A stretch of 64,000 nt of DNA from Catellatospora paridis (GCF_009720365.1 NZ_ML769322.1:61629-125628); one strand, 5' to 3'; counted from the first letter of the stretch, positions 22,623 through 32,634 are shown. Notes: a model not told the origin generated them from the letters alone. Made by a program: numbers and translations.

Positions 22623-23639
22623 TCAGGCGGGCGGGCCGCTGCTGGCGCGGACCATGAGGGCCGGCGCGACGCGGGGGTGGGGTGGCGCGTCGGGGGCGTC
22701 CTGGGCGTCGAGGAGGTCCAGGAGGGCGGCGAGGCAGCGGCGGCCGACCTCGTCGAAGTCCTGGCGGACGGTGGTCAGCGGCGGGGACAGGTATTCCGCC
22801 TCGGGGATGTCGTCGAAGCCGACGATGCTGACGTCCTCCGGCACCCGGATGCCGCGTTCGTGCAGCGCCCGCAGCATGCCCAGGGCCTGCTGGTCGTTGG
22901 CGCAGAACACGGCCGTGACGTCGGAGCCGATCCGGTGCCCGGCCTCGTAGCCCGAGCGCGGGCTCCAGTCACCCACGATCGCCGCCGGAACCCGGCGTCC
23001 CGCGGCTTCGAGGGCCTGCCGCCAGCCGTCGACCCGGTCGCGGGCCTCCAGCCAGTCACGCGGGCCGGTCAGGTGCCACACGGTCTCATGTCCCAGGCCG
23101 AGCAGGTGTTCGACCGCGAGCCGGGCACCGGCGACCTGGTCCACGGAGATGGTCGGCAGATCCCCGGCGATGTCGGACTCGACCACCACGGCGGGCACGC
23201 CGGTCGGCAGGCTGTGCGCGGCGGCGGCGGCCGTCAGCAGCGGCGCGATGATGACGACACCGGCCACGGACTGCTCGGTGAGCCGGTTGACTGCCTCGGT
23301 GACACCGGCGCGGTCGAGTTTCTCCAGGGCGACGATGCTGATGCCGTATCCGGCGTGGCGGGCGGCCCGTTCGACGCCGAGCAGGGTGGCTGCGGGGCCG
23401 TAGAGGATGGTGTCGAAGCTGACCACGCCGATGACGCGTGAGCGCCGCCCGGCCAGGCCGCGGGCCAGCGCGTTGGGCCGGTAGTTGAGCTGCTTGACCG
23501 CCACCAGCACCCGCTCACGGGTCTCGTCGCGCACGCTCGGGTGGTTGTTGAGCACCCGGGACACCGTCTGGTGCGACACCCCGGCGAGGCGGGCTACATC
23601 GTTCATCACCGCCGCGCGGGCGGCCGGCTGCTGACTCAT
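22623..23639 (-). CDS. LacI family regulator, paralogue 2
   Basis: 338 residues, about 87% identical by eye to the LacI protein at 18447-19475. The helix-turn-helix (VMNDVARLAGVSHQTVSRVLN) and most of the sensor domain are unchanged. Differences cluster in the last 30 residues and in scattered sensor positions, which could alter ligand preference while keeping the operator. ATG 23639 is placed as in the paralogue. It lies downstream of araA on the same strand after a hairpin, and a TACGAT box about 15 bases before the start could give it its own promoter. Likely a repressor of the arabinose genes. Confidence 0.9.
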   Translation of the reverse strand: MSQQPAARAAVMNDVARLAGVSHQTVSRVLNNHPSVRDETRERVLVAVKQLNYRPNALARGLAGRRSRVIGVVSFDTILYGPAATLLGVERAARHAGYGISIVALEKLDRAGVTEAVNRLTEQSVAGVVIIAPLLTAAAAAHSLPTGVPAVVVESDIAGDLPTISVDQVAGARLAVEHLLGLGHETVWHLTGPRDWLEARDRVDGWRQALEAAGRRVPAAIVGDWSPRSGYEAGHRIGSDVTAVFCANDQQALGMLRALHERGIRVPEDVSIVGFDDIPEAEYLSPPLTTVRQDFDEVGRRCLAALLDLLDAQDAPDAPPHPRVAPALMVRASSGPPA

Positions 23640-23706
23640 GGCGACTCCCCTGACGGCACATCGTATCGCATGTTGATCATCTTTCGTCGCGGACGGCCGA
23701 CAGCTC

Positions 23707-23750
23707 GACGGATGCGCGCGCCCCGGCCCGCTCGGGCACACGCATCCGTC
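23707..23750 (-). terminator. stem-loop after araA
   Basis: A perfect 10-bp stem (GACGGATGCG / CGCATCCGTC), extendable by one pair, with a 24-base loop. It lies 20 bases past the araA stop and before the lacI gene, so it probably ends most araA-containing transcripts. Confidence 0.6.
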
Positions 23751-23769
23751 GTCATCGGTGGGGCGGGGG

Positions 23770-25272
23770 TCAGAATCCGCGGGCCAGCCGGTAGTACGCC
23801 TGGTTCCAGCGGATCTCGTCGGCGAACCGGCGGGTGGTGGTGTCGGCGTCGATCACGACCAGTTCGGTGCGCGCCATCTCGGCCAGGTCGTGCAGCTCCT
23901 CGACGCCCACGGCCTGCGACAGCACGGTGTGGTGCGGGGCCCCGGCGGTGATCCACGCCTCGGCGGAGCCGGCCAGCGACGGCCGGGGACGCCACACCGC
24001 GCGGGCGACGGGCAGCTTCGGCAGCGGCTGCGGCGGGGCGACGACGTCGATCTCGTTGGCCACCAGCCGGAACCGCTCGCCCATGTCGGCCAGGCCCATC
24101 ACCACGGCGGGACCGGGCTGGGCGTCGAACACCAGCCGGACCGGGTCCTCCCGGCCGCCGATGCTCAGCGGGTGGATCTCCACGTTGGGCGTGTCCGCGG
24201 CGATGGTCGGGCAGACCTCCAGCATGTGCGCCCCGAGCACCAGCTCCTGGCCCGGGGTGAGGTCGTAGGTGTAGTCCTCCATGAACGAGGTGCCGCCGGT
24301 GGTGCCGACCGACATCGCCTTCAGCGTGCGCACCAGCACCGAGGTCTTCCAGTCGCCCTCGCCGCCGAAGCCGTAGCCGTCGGCCATCAGCCGCTGCACC
24401 GCGATGCCGGGCAGCTGCCGCAGGCCGCCCAGGTCCTCGAAGTTGGTGGTGAACGCGCGGAAGCCGCCCGCCTCGAGGAAGTTGCGCAGGCCGGCCTCGA
24501 TGCGGGCGGCGTAGCGCAGCGACTCGTGGCGCTCGCCGCCGGCCCGCAGCTCGGCGGCCATGCGGTAGCTGTCCTCGTACACCTTGACCAGCTCGTCGAT
24601 CTGGGTGGCGGGCACCGCCTCGACCGCGTCGACCAGGTCGTTGACGCCATAGGTGTTGACCGAGACGCCGAAGCGCAGCTCGGCCTCGACCTTGTCGCCC
24701 TCGGTCACCGCGACGTCGCGCATGTTGTCGCCGAAGCGCGCCAGCCGCAGCGAGCGCATCGCCGACCAGCCGATCGCCGCGCGGGTCCACGCGCCGACCC
24801 GGGCGACCACCCGCGGGTCGGACACGTGGCCGGCGACGGTCTTGCGGGCGACGCCGAGCCGGGTCTGGATATACCCGAACTCGCGGTCGCCGTGCGCGGC
24901 CTGGTTGAGATTCATGAAGTCCATGTCGATCTCGTCCCAGGGCAGCAGCACGTTGGCCTGGGTGTGCAGGTGCAGCAGCGGTGTCGTCAACGCATCCAGC
25001 CCGGAGATCCACATCTTCGCCGGGGAGAAGGTGTGCATCCAGGCGATCACCCCGACGGCGCCCTGCGCGGCGGCCTCGCGGCACACCTGCAGGATCTCGC
25101 TGCTGGAGGTGAGGACGGGCTTCCAGACCACCCGCGCCGGGATGCCCGGCGACTCGTCGAGGATGCGGGCGATCTCCCGGGACTGGCCGGCGACCTGACG
25201 CAGGGTGTCTTCGCCGTACATGCCCTGGCTGCCGGTGAGGAACCAGACCTCGGGCTGGGGATGCGTTGTCAT
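23770..25272 (-). CDS. araA: L-arabinose isomerase
   Basis: 500 residues, the normal family length. It converts L-arabinose to L-ribulose in the cytoplasm with Mn2+. Conserved stretches include [11 protein letters not shown], the catalytic/metal Glu residues in GGEGDWKT and [10 protein letters not shown], His in [11 protein letters not shown], and His in [12 protein letters not shown] 25272 has GGAAGGC upstream. It lies 29 bases after the last transporter gene, so it is probably cotranscribed with the arabinose import genes rather than directly with araB and araD. Confidence 0.96.
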   Translation of the reverse strand: MTTHPQPEVWFLTGSQGMYGEDTLRQVAGQSREIARILDESPGIPARVVWKPVLTSSSEILQVCREAAAQGAVGVIAWMHTFSPAKMWISGLDALTTPLLHLHTQANVLLPWDEIDMDFMNLNQAAHGDREFGYIQTRLGVARKTVAGHVSDPRVVARVGAWTRAAIGWSAMRSLRLARFGDNMRDVAVTEGDKVEAELRFGVSVNTYGVNDLVDAVEAVPATQIDELVKVYEDSYRMAAELRAGGERHESLRYAARIEAGLRNFLEAGGFRAFTTNFEDLGGLRQLPGIAVQRLMADGYGFGGEGDWKTSVLVRTLKAMSVGTTGGTSFMEDYTYDLTPGQELVLGAHMLEVCPTIAADTPNVEIHPLSIGGREDPVRLVFDAQPGPAVVMGLADMGERFRLVANEIDVVAPPQPLPKLPVARAVWRPRPSLAGSAEAWITAGAPHHTVLSQAVGVEELHDLAEMARTELVVIDADTTTRRFADEIRWNQAYYRLARGF

Positions 25273-25301
25273 GTTCGTGCCTTCCGCGAAACGGGTCGGG
25301 G

Positions 25302-26291
25302 TTACTTCTTGCGGATGCCGATGAGGCGTTGGAGCAGGATGAACGCGAACAGCAACCCACCGATCACGATCTTGGTCCACCACGAGTTGAGGCTGCCGTC
25401 GAAGGTGATGAGGGTCCGGATCACGCCGAGGACGAGCACGCCCAGCACGGTGCCGAAGACATAGCCGGAGCCGCCGGTGAGCACCGTTCCGCCGATCACG
25501 ACGGCGGCGATGACGTCGAGTTCCATGCCGACGGCGATCAGCGGGGCGCCGGACAGCGTGTAGAACGACAGCAGGATGCCGCCGATCGCCGAGCACAGCC
25601 CGCTGATGGCGTACACCGCGATCTTCGTCTGGCCGACTGGCAGGCCCATGAGCAGCGCCGACTGCTGGTTGCCGCCGAGGGCGTAGACGTTGCGGCCCAG
25701 CCGGGTGTACGCGAGCACGAACGCGCCGACGATGACGACCACGAAGGCGACCAGCACGCTGATCGACACGAAGTTGCCCTTCGGGTCGCCGATCCGCTCC
25801 TGGGCCATGGAGGTCCAGAACGGGTCGGTGATCGGGATCGACGACTTGCTGATGAACGTGCACATGCCGCGGGCGAAGAACATCCCGGCCAGCGTCACGA
25901 TGAACGGCTGGATCTCGAAGAAGTGGATGACGCAGCCCATCAGGAAGCCCAGCATCGGTCCGACGAGCAGTGCGATCACCAGCACCGGCGCGGGGTGCAC
26001 GCCGCCCTGCAGCAGCGACGCCGACATCATGGCGGTCATCGCGACGACCGAGCCGACGGACAGGTCGATGCCGCCGGTGAGGATCACGAAGGTCATGCCG
26101 ACCGCGACGACGAGCAGGAAGCCGTTGTCGATGAAGACGTTGAAGATGACCTGGACGTTGGAGAAGGCGCGGTACTGCGAGACGCCGACGCCGTACATGA
26201 CCAGCAGCAGGGTGAGCGTGGCCAGCACCGGCACGTACCGCTGCGGGATGCGCCACCAGTCGCGGGTGGGGGTGAGTGAGGTCGTGGTCAT
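25302..26291 (-). CDS. sugar ABC transporter permease (YjfF-like)
   Basis: 329 residues with about nine hydrophobic segments and the BPD_transp_2 signature of ribose/galactofuranose-type carbohydrate permeases ([41 protein letters not shown]). It forms one half of the membrane channel for arabinose uptake. Closest in type to E. coli YjfF. The ATG overlaps the stop of the other permease gene (ATGA). The C-terminal RLIGIRKK matches the positive-inside end. Confidence 0.92.
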   Translation of the reverse strand: MTTTSLTPTRDWWRIPQRYVPVLATLTLLLVMYGVGVSQYRAFSNVQVIFNVFIDNGFLLVVAVGMTFVILTGGIDLSVGSVVAMTAMMSASLLQGGVHPAPVLVIALLVGPMLGFLMGCVIHFFEIQPFIVTLAGMFFARGMCTFISKSSIPITDPFWTSMAQERIGDPKGNFVSISVLVAFVVVIVGAFVLAYTRLGRNVYALGGNQQSALLMGLPVGQTKIAVYAISGLCSAIGGILLSFYTLSGAPLIAVGMELDVIAAVVIGGTVLTGGSGYVFGTVLGVLVLGVIRTLITFDGSLNSWWTKIVIGGLLFAFILLQRLIGIRKK

Positions 26292-27358
26292 GCCGGCACC
26301 TGCTCCTTCGGCTGGTCGGCCGCCGTCGGCGCGGCGGGGGCGGCTGGTCGGCGTCGCGCGAACCGGGCCCGGAACGCGGGGGCCTGGATGAGGCAGACCG
26401 CGATCACCACGACGGCCTTGAACAGCAGCGAGGTCTGCGGCGAGATGTTCATGGCGTACACGGTCGTGGTCAGGGTCTGGATGAGCAGCGCGCCGAGGAT
26501 GGTGCCGCCGAGCGAGAACCGCCCGCCGGCCAGCGAGGTGCCGCCGATCACGACCGCGAGGATCGCGTCGAGCTCGATCCACAGGCCGGCCGCGTTGCCG
26601 TCGGCGCTGGACACGTTCGCCGTGATCATGAAGCCGGCGATGCCCGCGCACACGGCGCTGATGACGTACACCAGGAAGGTGATGCGGCCGGAGCGGATGC
26701 CCGCCAGGCGGCTGGCCTCGGCGTTGCCGCCCACCGACTCGATGATCATGCCGAGTGCGGTGCGCCGGGTGACCGCGGCGACCACCAGCGCCACGCCTGC
26801 CGCGATGAAGATCGCCAGTGGCAGGGTGAGCAGGTAGCCGACGCCGACGGCCTTGTACGGCTCGGAGTTGATGGTGATGATCTGGCCCTCGGTGATCAGC
26901 TGCGCGAGTCCGCGACCGGCCACCATCAGGATCAGCGTGGCGATGATCGGCTGGATGCCGATGATCGAGACCAGTGCCCCGTTCCACACGCCGAGCACGA
27001 GCGAGAGCCCGACGCCCAGGGCCAGCGCCACCAGCACGCCGCCGAGTGCGTTCTGGTCGGGCTGCTGGCTGATGTGCAGGCAGGCGATCGCGCCGCTGAT
27101 CGCGCACACCGAGCCGACCGACAGGTCGATGCCGCCGGTCGCGATGACCAGCGTCATGCCGAGCCCGACCAGGATCAGCGGAGCGGCCAGCCGCAGGATG
27201 TCGATGAGGCTGCCGTAGAGGTGGCCGTCCTTCATCTCGACCGACAGGAACCCGGGCCGGTAGATGGTGTTGGCCACCAGCAGCGCGATCAGCGCGACGA
27301 CGGGCCAGAAGAGCGAGTGACCGGTGACGGCGGCCCACCGTGCCTTCGAGGTGCTCAT
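26288..27358 (-). CDS. sugar ABC transporter permease (YtfT-like)
   Basis: 356 residues with about ten hydrophobic segments. Typical motif [20 protein letters not shown] and the later [21 protein letters not shown]. It pairs with the YjfF-like permease, as in the E. coli ytfQRT-yjfF galactofuranose system. It overlaps both neighbours by four bases (ATGA). The tail is Pro/Ala-rich and cytosolic. Genome context with araA, araB and araD makes L-arabinose the probable substrate. Confidence 0.92.
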   Translation of the reverse strand: MSTSKARWAAVTGHSLFWPVVALIALLVANTIYRPGFLSVEMKDGHLYGSLIDILRLAAPLILVGLGMTLVIATGGIDLSVGSVCAISGAIACLHISQQPDQNALGGVLVALALGVGLSLVLGVWNGALVSIIGIQPIIATLILMVAGRGLAQLITEGQIITINSEPYKAVGVGYLLTLPLAIFIAAGVALVVAAVTRRTALGMIIESVGGNAEASRLAGIRSGRITFLVYVISAVCAGIAGFMITANVSSADGNAAGLWIELDAILAVVIGGTSLAGGRFSLGGTILGALLIQTLTTTVYAMNISPQTSLLFKAVVVIAVCLIQAPAFRARFARRRPAAPAAPTAADQPKEQVPA

Positions 27359-28896
27359 GCTTCGGGCCCTTCGTGGTGCGTGCCGCTGGCGATGGTCTGC
27401 ATGACGCGGTCGGCGTCCACCGTGTGGTCGTTGGCCAGCTCGGTGACCAGCTGCCGGTCGCGCATGACGGCGATCTTGTGGCTGAGCCGCAGCACCTCCT
27501 CCAGCTCGGCGGAGATGAACAGCACCGCCATACCGCCGTCGGACAGCTGCACGACCAGCTTCTGGATCTCGGCCTTGGCACCGACGTCGATGCCGCGGGT
27601 GGGCTCGTCGAGGATCAGCAGCCGCGGCTCGGTGATCAGCCACCGGGCCAGCAGGACCTTCTGCTGGTTGCCGCCGGACAGGTTGCGCACCGGGATCTCG
27701 GGGTCGGCCGGGCGGATGCTCAGCGCCTTGACGTACTTGTCGACCAGCTCGTCCTGGCGGCGGCGCGGGATCGGTCGCAGCCAGCCGCGGGCCGCCTGCA
27801 TGGCGAGGATGATGTTCTCGCGCACGCTCAGCTCGCCGACCAGGCCCTCGGTGCGCCGGTTCTCGGAGCAGAACGCGATGTCGTGGCCGATGGCGGCGAT
27901 CGGATTGCGCAGCGACGTGGGCTTGCCGTCGACGGCGACCTTGCCGTGGTCGGCACGGTCCGCACCGAACAGCAGCCGGGCCACCTCGGTGCGGCCGGAG
28001 CCGAGCAGCCCGGCCAGGCCGACGACCTCACCGGCGTGGATGGTGAGGCTGAACGGCACCACCGAACCCTTGCGGCCCAGCTCCTCGGCCTGCAGGAACG
28101 GCGTGTTCGCCTCGATCGCGGCCAGGTCGCGCTTGGCGTGCTCGTCCAGGCTCTCCAGCACGTCGAGCTCTTTGCCGATCATCTTCTCCACCAGGGCGAG
28201 CTGGGGCAGCTCGGCGGTCGGGTACTCCCCCACCAGGCGGCCGTTGCGCAGCACGGTGATCCGGTCGGCGATGCCGTAGACCTGATCGAGGAAGTGGGTC
28301 ACGAAGATGATCGCGATACCTTCGTCGCGCAGCTGGCGCATGATGCGGAACAGCTGCTCCACCTCGGTCGCGTCGAGACTGGAGGTGGGCTCGTCGAGGA
28401 TGAGCACCCGGGCCTGGATGTCGATGGCGCGGGCGATGGCGACCATCTGCTGCACGGCGAGGGAGTACGTGCCCAGCAGCTGCGTCACGTCGATGTGCAG
28501 GTCGAGCTTGACCAGCAGGTCACGGGCCCGGCGGCGCATCTCGCCCCAGCGGATCGCGCCCAGGGTGCGCGGCTCGCGCCCGATGAAGATGTTCTCCGCC
28601 ACCGACAGGTTGGCGCAGAGGTTGACCTCCTGGTACACGGTGCTGACCCCGGCGGCGGCCGCCTGCATGGGGCCACTGAACGACACCTGCTGGCCGGCCA
28701 GACTGATGACGCCCGCGTCGTTGCCGTACACGCCGGTGAGCACCTTGATCAGGGTGGACTTGCCGGCGCCGTTCTCGCCCATCAGGGCGTGCACCTCGCC
28801 GGGGAAAAGCCGGAAGTCCACGCCGTCGAGCGCGCGCACCCCCGGGAAGGACTTGCTGATGGCGGTCATCGTCAGGACCGGTTGCCTACCCGACAT
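27355..28896 (-). CDS. sugar ABC transporter ATPase, double-cassette (YtfR/AraG-type)
   Basis: 513 residues with two ABC cassettes, as in AraG, RbsA and YtfR. Cassette 1: Walker A GENGAGKST, Walker B VLILDEPTSSLD, but the signature region reads YSLAVQQM. Cassette 2: a degenerate Walker A (GLLGSGRTE), signature LSGGNQQKV, Walker B LLILDEPTRGID. A weakened second nucleotide site is usual in this family. ATG 28896 starts the conserved domain; the frame is open further up but without support. The stop overlaps the permease start. It powers arabinose import. Confidence 0.95.
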   Translation of the reverse strand: MSGRQPVLTMTAISKSFPGVRALDGVDFRLFPGEVHALMGENGAGKSTLIKVLTGVYGNDAGVISLAGQQVSFSGPMQAAAAGVSTVYQEVNLCANLSVAENIFIGREPRTLGAIRWGEMRRRARDLLVKLDLHIDVTQLLGTYSLAVQQMVAIARAIDIQARVLILDEPTSSLDATEVEQLFRIMRQLRDEGIAIIFVTHFLDQVYGIADRITVLRNGRLVGEYPTAELPQLALVEKMIGKELDVLESLDEHAKRDLAAIEANTPFLQAEELGRKGSVVPFSLTIHAGEVVGLAGLLGSGRTEVARLLFGADRADHGKVAVDGKPTSLRNPIAAIGHDIAFCSENRRTEGLVGELSVRENIILAMQAARGWLRPIPRRRQDELVDKYVKALSIRPADPEIPVRNLSGGNQQKVLLARWLITEPRLLILDEPTRGIDVGAKAEIQKLVVQLSDGGMAVLFISAELEEVLRLSHKIAVMRDRQLVTELANDHTVDADRVMQTIASGTHHEGPEA

Positions 28897-29043
28897 CCCA
28901 TCCGACCTTTCGCTGAGTTCTTGGGCATGGACCGCCGCGGCCGTCCGGCAGCGGACCAGGGTCGGCACGGCGGCGAGGACGTCGGCCGAAGGGGCGGGAC
29001 GTGCCCGCGGGTCCGGCTCCGTCTGCGGTGAGGACTGGAGGAC

Positions 29044-29074
29044 GGGGCCGCCGCACAGCACGTGCGGCGGCCCC
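29044..29074 (-). terminator. stem-loop between SBP and ATPase genes
   Basis: A perfect 13-bp stem (GGGGCCGCCGCAC / GTGCGGCGGCCCC) with a 5-base loop begins ten bases past the SBP stop. Such hairpins often reduce read-through or protect the upstream mRNA, so that binding protein is made in excess over the ATPase and permeases. The rest of the 187-base gap shows no ORF. Confidence 0.65.
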
Positions 29075-29083
29075 GGGGTGAAA

Positions 29084-30085
29084 TCAGTACTTGCGGTTCG
29101 GCAGAGCCGCCTTGGCCTGCTCCGGCGTGAAGGTGCCCTCTTCGGTCTCGATGCGCTGGGGGATCGTCTCCCCCTTCGAGACCTTCTTGACCAGGTCCAT
29201 CAGCTGGGGCCCGAGCAGCGGGCTGCACTCGGCGATGAAGTTGAACTTGCCGTCGGCCAGGGCCTGCATGCCGTCCTTGACCGCGTCGATCGTGATGATC
29301 TTGATGTCCTTGCCCGGCACCTTGCCCGCGGCGGTGATCGCCTCGAGCGCACCCAGACCCATGTCGTCGTTGTGCGCGAACAGCACGTCGATCTTCGGGT
29401 TCGCCTTCAGGAACTGCTCCATGACGGCCTTGCCGCCGGCGCGGGTGAAGTCACCGGTCTGTGACGCGATGACCTTCAGGTTCGGGTTGGCCGCGATGGC
29501 GTCCGCGAAGCCCTTCTTGCGGTCGTTGGCCGGGGCCGAACCCGTGGTGCCCTGCAGCTCCACGATGTTCACCGCGCCCGTGGCCGACTTCATCTCGTTG
29601 ACCAGCCACTCACCGGAGAGCTTGCCCTCCTTGACGAAGTCCGAGCCGATGAACGTCTTGTACAGCGACTTGTCCGCCGAGTCCACCGAGCGGTCGGTCA
29701 GGATCACCGGGATGCCGGCGTCCTTGGCCTCCTTGAGCACGGTGTCCCAACCCGACTCCACCACCGGCGAGAAGGCGATGACGTCGACCTTCTGCTGGAT
29801 GTAGTTGCGGATGGCCGTGATCTGGTTCTCCTGCTTGCCCTGCGCGTCGTCGAACTTCAGCTCGATGCCGGCCGCCGTGGCGGACTCCTTGATCGAGTTG
29901 GTGTTCGCGGTGCGCCAGCCGCTCTCGGCGCCGACCTGCGAGAAGCCGAGCGTCAGCTTGCCGTCGTCGGCCGGCGTCCCGCCGGTGTCGCTGTTGCCGC
30001 ACGCGGCCAAACCGGTCGCGAGCAGAGTTGCGGTCAACACCGCGACGGCGCGGCGTCGCGTGATGGCCTTGCCCATGGTGAGCAT
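29084..30085 (-). CDS. sugar-binding lipoprotein of the arabinose ABC transporter (YtfQ-like)
   Basis: 333 residues. A lipoprotein signal (MGKAITRRRAVAV, then LATGLAACG with the lipobox Cys near residue 29) anchors it outside the membrane. The mature part is a type I periplasmic-binding fold: LTLGFSQVGAESGWRTANTNSIKE, DVIAFSPVVESGWDTV, VLFAHNDDMGLGALEAI, IKIITIDAVKDGMQAL. It closely resembles YtfQ, which binds furanose sugars, so an arabinofuranose form is possible. ATG 30085 has AAGGAG five bases upstream; the ATG at 30076 is less well placed. Confidence 0.93.
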   Translation of the reverse strand: MLTMGKAITRRRAVAVLTATLLATGLAACGNSDTGGTPADDGKLTLGFSQVGAESGWRTANTNSIKESATAAGIELKFDDAQGKQENQITAIRNYIQQKVDVIAFSPVVESGWDTVLKEAKDAGIPVILTDRSVDSADKSLYKTFIGSDFVKEGKLSGEWLVNEMKSATGAVNIVELQGTTGSAPANDRKKGFADAIAANPNLKVIASQTGDFTRAGGKAVMEQFLKANPKIDVLFAHNDDMGLGALEAITAAGKVPGKDIKIITIDAVKDGMQALADGKFNFIAECSPLLGPQLMDLVKKVSKGETIPQRIETEEGTFTPEQAKAALPNRKY

Positions 30086-30119
30086 GCGATCTCCTTGGAA
30101 TGAGGATGGGCCTACCCCC

Positions 30120-30145
30120 GCGCGCCGTGTGGGACGTCGGCGCGC
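30120..30145 (-). terminator. stem-loop between araD and SBP genes
   Basis: A perfect 8-bp stem GCGCGCCG / CGGCGCGC with a 10-base loop in the 146-base gap. No T-run. It may attenuate read-through from araBD or stabilise the SBP message. No other signal was recognised in the gap. Confidence 0.45.
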
Positions 30146-30231
30146 GGCCTGCGCTGTGGTGCTGGTGGAGCGGTGATACTGCGGTGAGAGGATCCGGGTG
30201 GTGCGACCGCCGGCGCCGAACCGGCGGGGGT

Positions 30232-30912
30232 CTAGCGTCCGGTCTGGCCTGTCGCGGCCTGGCCGTATACGTTCTGGTAGCGGTCGTAGAGGGAGTCCAC
30301 ATCCGCCTGCGCCATCGGCAGCGGCTGCCCGAGTGCCCGGGCCAGGTGTGCGGTACGGGCGACGTCCTCGCACATCACCGCGGCCTTGACCGCGGCGCGG
30401 GCGTCCTTGCCGATGGTGAACACCCCGTGGTTGCGCATCAGCACCGCCGGCGAGCGGTGCCCGGACAGGGTGGCCACGATGCCCTTGCCGATGTCGTCGC
30501 CGCCGATCAGTGCGAAGGGCCCGACTGGGATCTCCCCGCCGAACTCGTCGGCCTGCGCCGTCAGGTGGCACGGGATGGCCTCGCCCCGCGCCGCCCACGC
30601 CGTGGCGTACGTGCTGTGCGTGTGCACGACCCCGCCCACCTCGGGCATGGCCCGGTAGACGTAGGCGTGCGCGGCGGTGTCGCTCGACGGCGACAGGTCG
30701 CCCTCGACGACCACGCCGTCCAGATCGCAGACGATCATGTTCGCCGGGCTGAGGTCGTCGTAGGACACCCCGCTGGGCTTGATGACCAGCAGGTCCTGCC
30801 CCGGCACCCGAGCCGACACGTTGCCGGCGGTCCAGGCCACCAGGCCGTATCGCGTCAGCTCCCCGTGCAGCGACGAGACGGTCTGCCGCAGCGCGGCGAG
30901 GACCTCGGTCAT
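30232..30912 (-). CDS. araD: L-ribulose-5-phosphate 4-epimerase
   Basis: 226 residues, class II aldolase fold. It converts L-ribulose 5-phosphate to D-xylulose 5-phosphate, the last step of arabinose entry to the pentose phosphate pathway. Seen: GNVSARVPG, KPSGVSYDDL, the Zn-binding HTHSTYATAWA, and MRNHGVFTIG with the third metal His. Its ATG overlaps the araB stop (ATGA), so the two enzymes are translationally coupled. Length is normal for bacterial AraD. Confidence 0.95.
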   Translation of the reverse strand: MTEVLAALRQTVSSLHGELTRYGLVAWTAGNVSARVPGQDLLVIKPSGVSYDDLSPANMIVCDLDGVVVEGDLSPSSDTAAHAYVYRAMPEVGGVVHTHSTYATAWAARGEAIPCHLTAQADEFGGEIPVGPFALIGGDDIGKGIVATLSGHRSPAVLMRNHGVFTIGKDARAAVKAAVMCEDVARTAHLARALGQPLPMAQADVDSLYDRYQNVYGQAATGQTGR

Positions 30913-32576
30913 GCCGCCACCTCCAGCGCCACGGTCGGCTCGTCGGCCGAGCCCAGCTGGGCGGCGTTGCGGATGGCGCGCAGCCGCGACATCACGTCGT
31001 TCGCCCCGCGTCCGAAGTGGTCGTGCAGCGTGCGGTACTCGGCGTAGAGCGCATCGTAGGCGCGGGCCCGGTCCGGATCGGGCTGATAGACGCCCCGCTC
31101 GACGCGGCCCATCGCCTCCGATGCCTCGTGCACGTCCAGGTAGGCCCCGGCGGCGACCGCGGCGTGGATCGCCGAGCCGAGCGCCGGGCCCTGCGCCGAG
31201 CCGATGATGCTCAGCGGCCGGTCGGTCACGTCGGCGTAGATCTGCATCAGCAGCCGGTTCGAGGTCAGGCCGCCCGCGACCACCAACTCGGTGACCGGCA
31301 CCCCCGCCACCGCGAACGCCTCCATGATCATGCGGGTGCCGTACGCGGTCGACTCCAGCAGTGCCCGGTAGACGTCCGCCGGGCGGGTGGCCAGGGTCAG
31401 CCCGACGATCAGGCCGGACAGGTCGTGGTTGACCAGCAGCGAGCGGTTGCCGTTCCACCAGTCCAGCGCGATCAGGCCGTGGCCGCCGACCGGCTGCGCG
31501 GCGGCCAGCTCGGACAGCCGCTCGTGCGAGTCGAAGCCCGCCGGGGCGGCGTGCTCCACGAACCAGCCGAAGATGTCGCCGACGCCGCTCTGCCCGGCCT
31601 CGTATCCCCAGGCGCCCGGGCTGATGCCGCCGTCCACGACGCCGCACATGCCGGCCACCTCGGCCGGGACCGTGCCGTTGACGACGTGGCAGGTCGAGGT
31701 GCCCATGATGGCGACGAGCCGGCCCGGGTCGAGGGCCTGCGCGGCGGCGGCGGTGACGTGCGCGTCGACGTTGCCGACCGCGACCGCGATGCCCGCCGGC
31801 AGCCCGGTCCATGCGGCGGCCTCGGCGGTCAGCGAACCCGCCCGGCCGCCCAGCGGCAGCAGCGGCCCGTCCAGCTTCGACACGAAGCCGGCGAAGCCGG
31901 GGTTCAGCGCGGCCAGGTAGTCCTTGGACGGGTAGCTGCCGTCCTGGAAGATGCCCTTGTAGCCGGCGGTGCAGACGTTGCGGGTCTCGACCCCGCAGAG
32001 CTGCCAGATGATCCAGTCCGCGGCCTCGATCCAGCGCTCGGCCCGGTCGTAGACCTCCGGATCCTCCTCCAGCAGCTGCAGACCCTTGGCATACTGCCAC
32101 TCCGCGGAGATCTTGCCGCCGTAGCGGCCGATCCACGGCTCGCCGCGCTCGTGGGCCAGGGCGTTGATGCGGTCGGCGTGCGGCTGCGCGGCGTGGTGCT
32201 TCCACAGCTTCACCCACGCGTGCGGACGGTGGCGCAGCTCCGGCACCTCGCACAGCGGCGTGCCGTCGGCCAGCGCCGGCAGCACCGTGCACGCGGTGAA
32301 GTCGGTGCCGATGCCGATCACGTCGGCCGGGTCCACGCCCGCCGCGGCCAGCGCCGCCGGGACCGCGTTGCGCAGCACGTCGCGGTAGTCGTCGGGGTCC
32401 TGCAGCGCCCAGTCCGGCGGCAGCGGCGAGCCGGAGGCGGCGAGCACGCCGTCCATGACGCCGTGGCGGTACTCGTGCACCGCCGTGCCGACCTCGGCGC
32501 CGTCGCTGACACGGACCACCAGGGCCCGGCCGGACAGCGTGCCGTAGTCGACGCCGACGACGTACCGGTCGCTCAT
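30909..32576 (-). CDS. araB: L-ribulokinase
   Basis: 555 residues, FGGY kinase family. It phosphorylates L-ribulose with ATP. Seen: the N-terminal phosphate loop VGVDYGTLSGRALVV, the substrate region GIGTDFTACTVLP, the second-domain ATP-site motif VAIMGTSTCHVVN, and the C-terminal VVAGGLTSNRLLMQIYADV. ATG 32576 has GGAGG upstream. It is the first gene of the minus-strand arabinose unit. A promoter with an overlapping operator palindrome lies 30-58 bases upstream, so induction by arabinose through a LacI-type repressor is likely. Confidence 0.95.
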   Translation of the reverse strand: MSDRYVVGVDYGTLSGRALVVRVSDGAEVGTAVHEYRHGVMDGVLAASGSPLPPDWALQDPDDYRDVLRNAVPAALAAAGVDPADVIGIGTDFTACTVLPALADGTPLCEVPELRHRPHAWVKLWKHHAAQPHADRINALAHERGEPWIGRYGGKISAEWQYAKGLQLLEEDPEVYDRAERWIEAADWIIWQLCGVETRNVCTAGYKGIFQDGSYPSKDYLAALNPGFAGFVSKLDGPLLPLGGRAGSLTAEAAAWTGLPAGIAVAVGNVDAHVTAAAAQALDPGRLVAIMGTSTCHVVNGTVPAEVAGMCGVVDGGISPGAWGYEAGQSGVGDIFGWFVEHAAPAGFDSHERLSELAAAQPVGGHGLIALDWWNGNRSLLVNHDLSGLIVGLTLATRPADVYRALLESTAYGTRMIMEAFAVAGVPVTELVVAGGLTSNRLLMQIYADVTDRPLSIIGSAQGPALGSAIHAAVAAGAYLDVHEASEAMGRVERGVYQPDPDRARAYDALYAEYRTLHDHFGRGANDVMSRLRAIRNAAQLGSADEPTVALEVAA

Positions 32577-32605
32577 GTCTTCCTCCGCTCGGTTGCTGGC
32601 ACACA

Positions 32606-32634
32606 GTGTTAGCGCTCACATGAAGGTGCGTCAA
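32606..32634 (-). promoter_or_regulatory. araB promoter with overlapping LacI-type operator
   Basis: Read on the minus strand: TTGACG (32634-32629), a 17-base spacer and TAACAC (32611-32606). The palindrome TGTGAGCGCTAACA covers 32620-32607 and overlaps the -10. A related site lies before the GH127 gene and another at 32761-32777. Repressor binding here would block the araBD unit. Confidence 0.8.

Noticed and set aside
23770-26256. 828-codon reading joining the yjfF-like permease region to araA
   Set aside because: The upstream part is a shadow of the permease; araA has its own ATG at 25272 with a good ribosome site.
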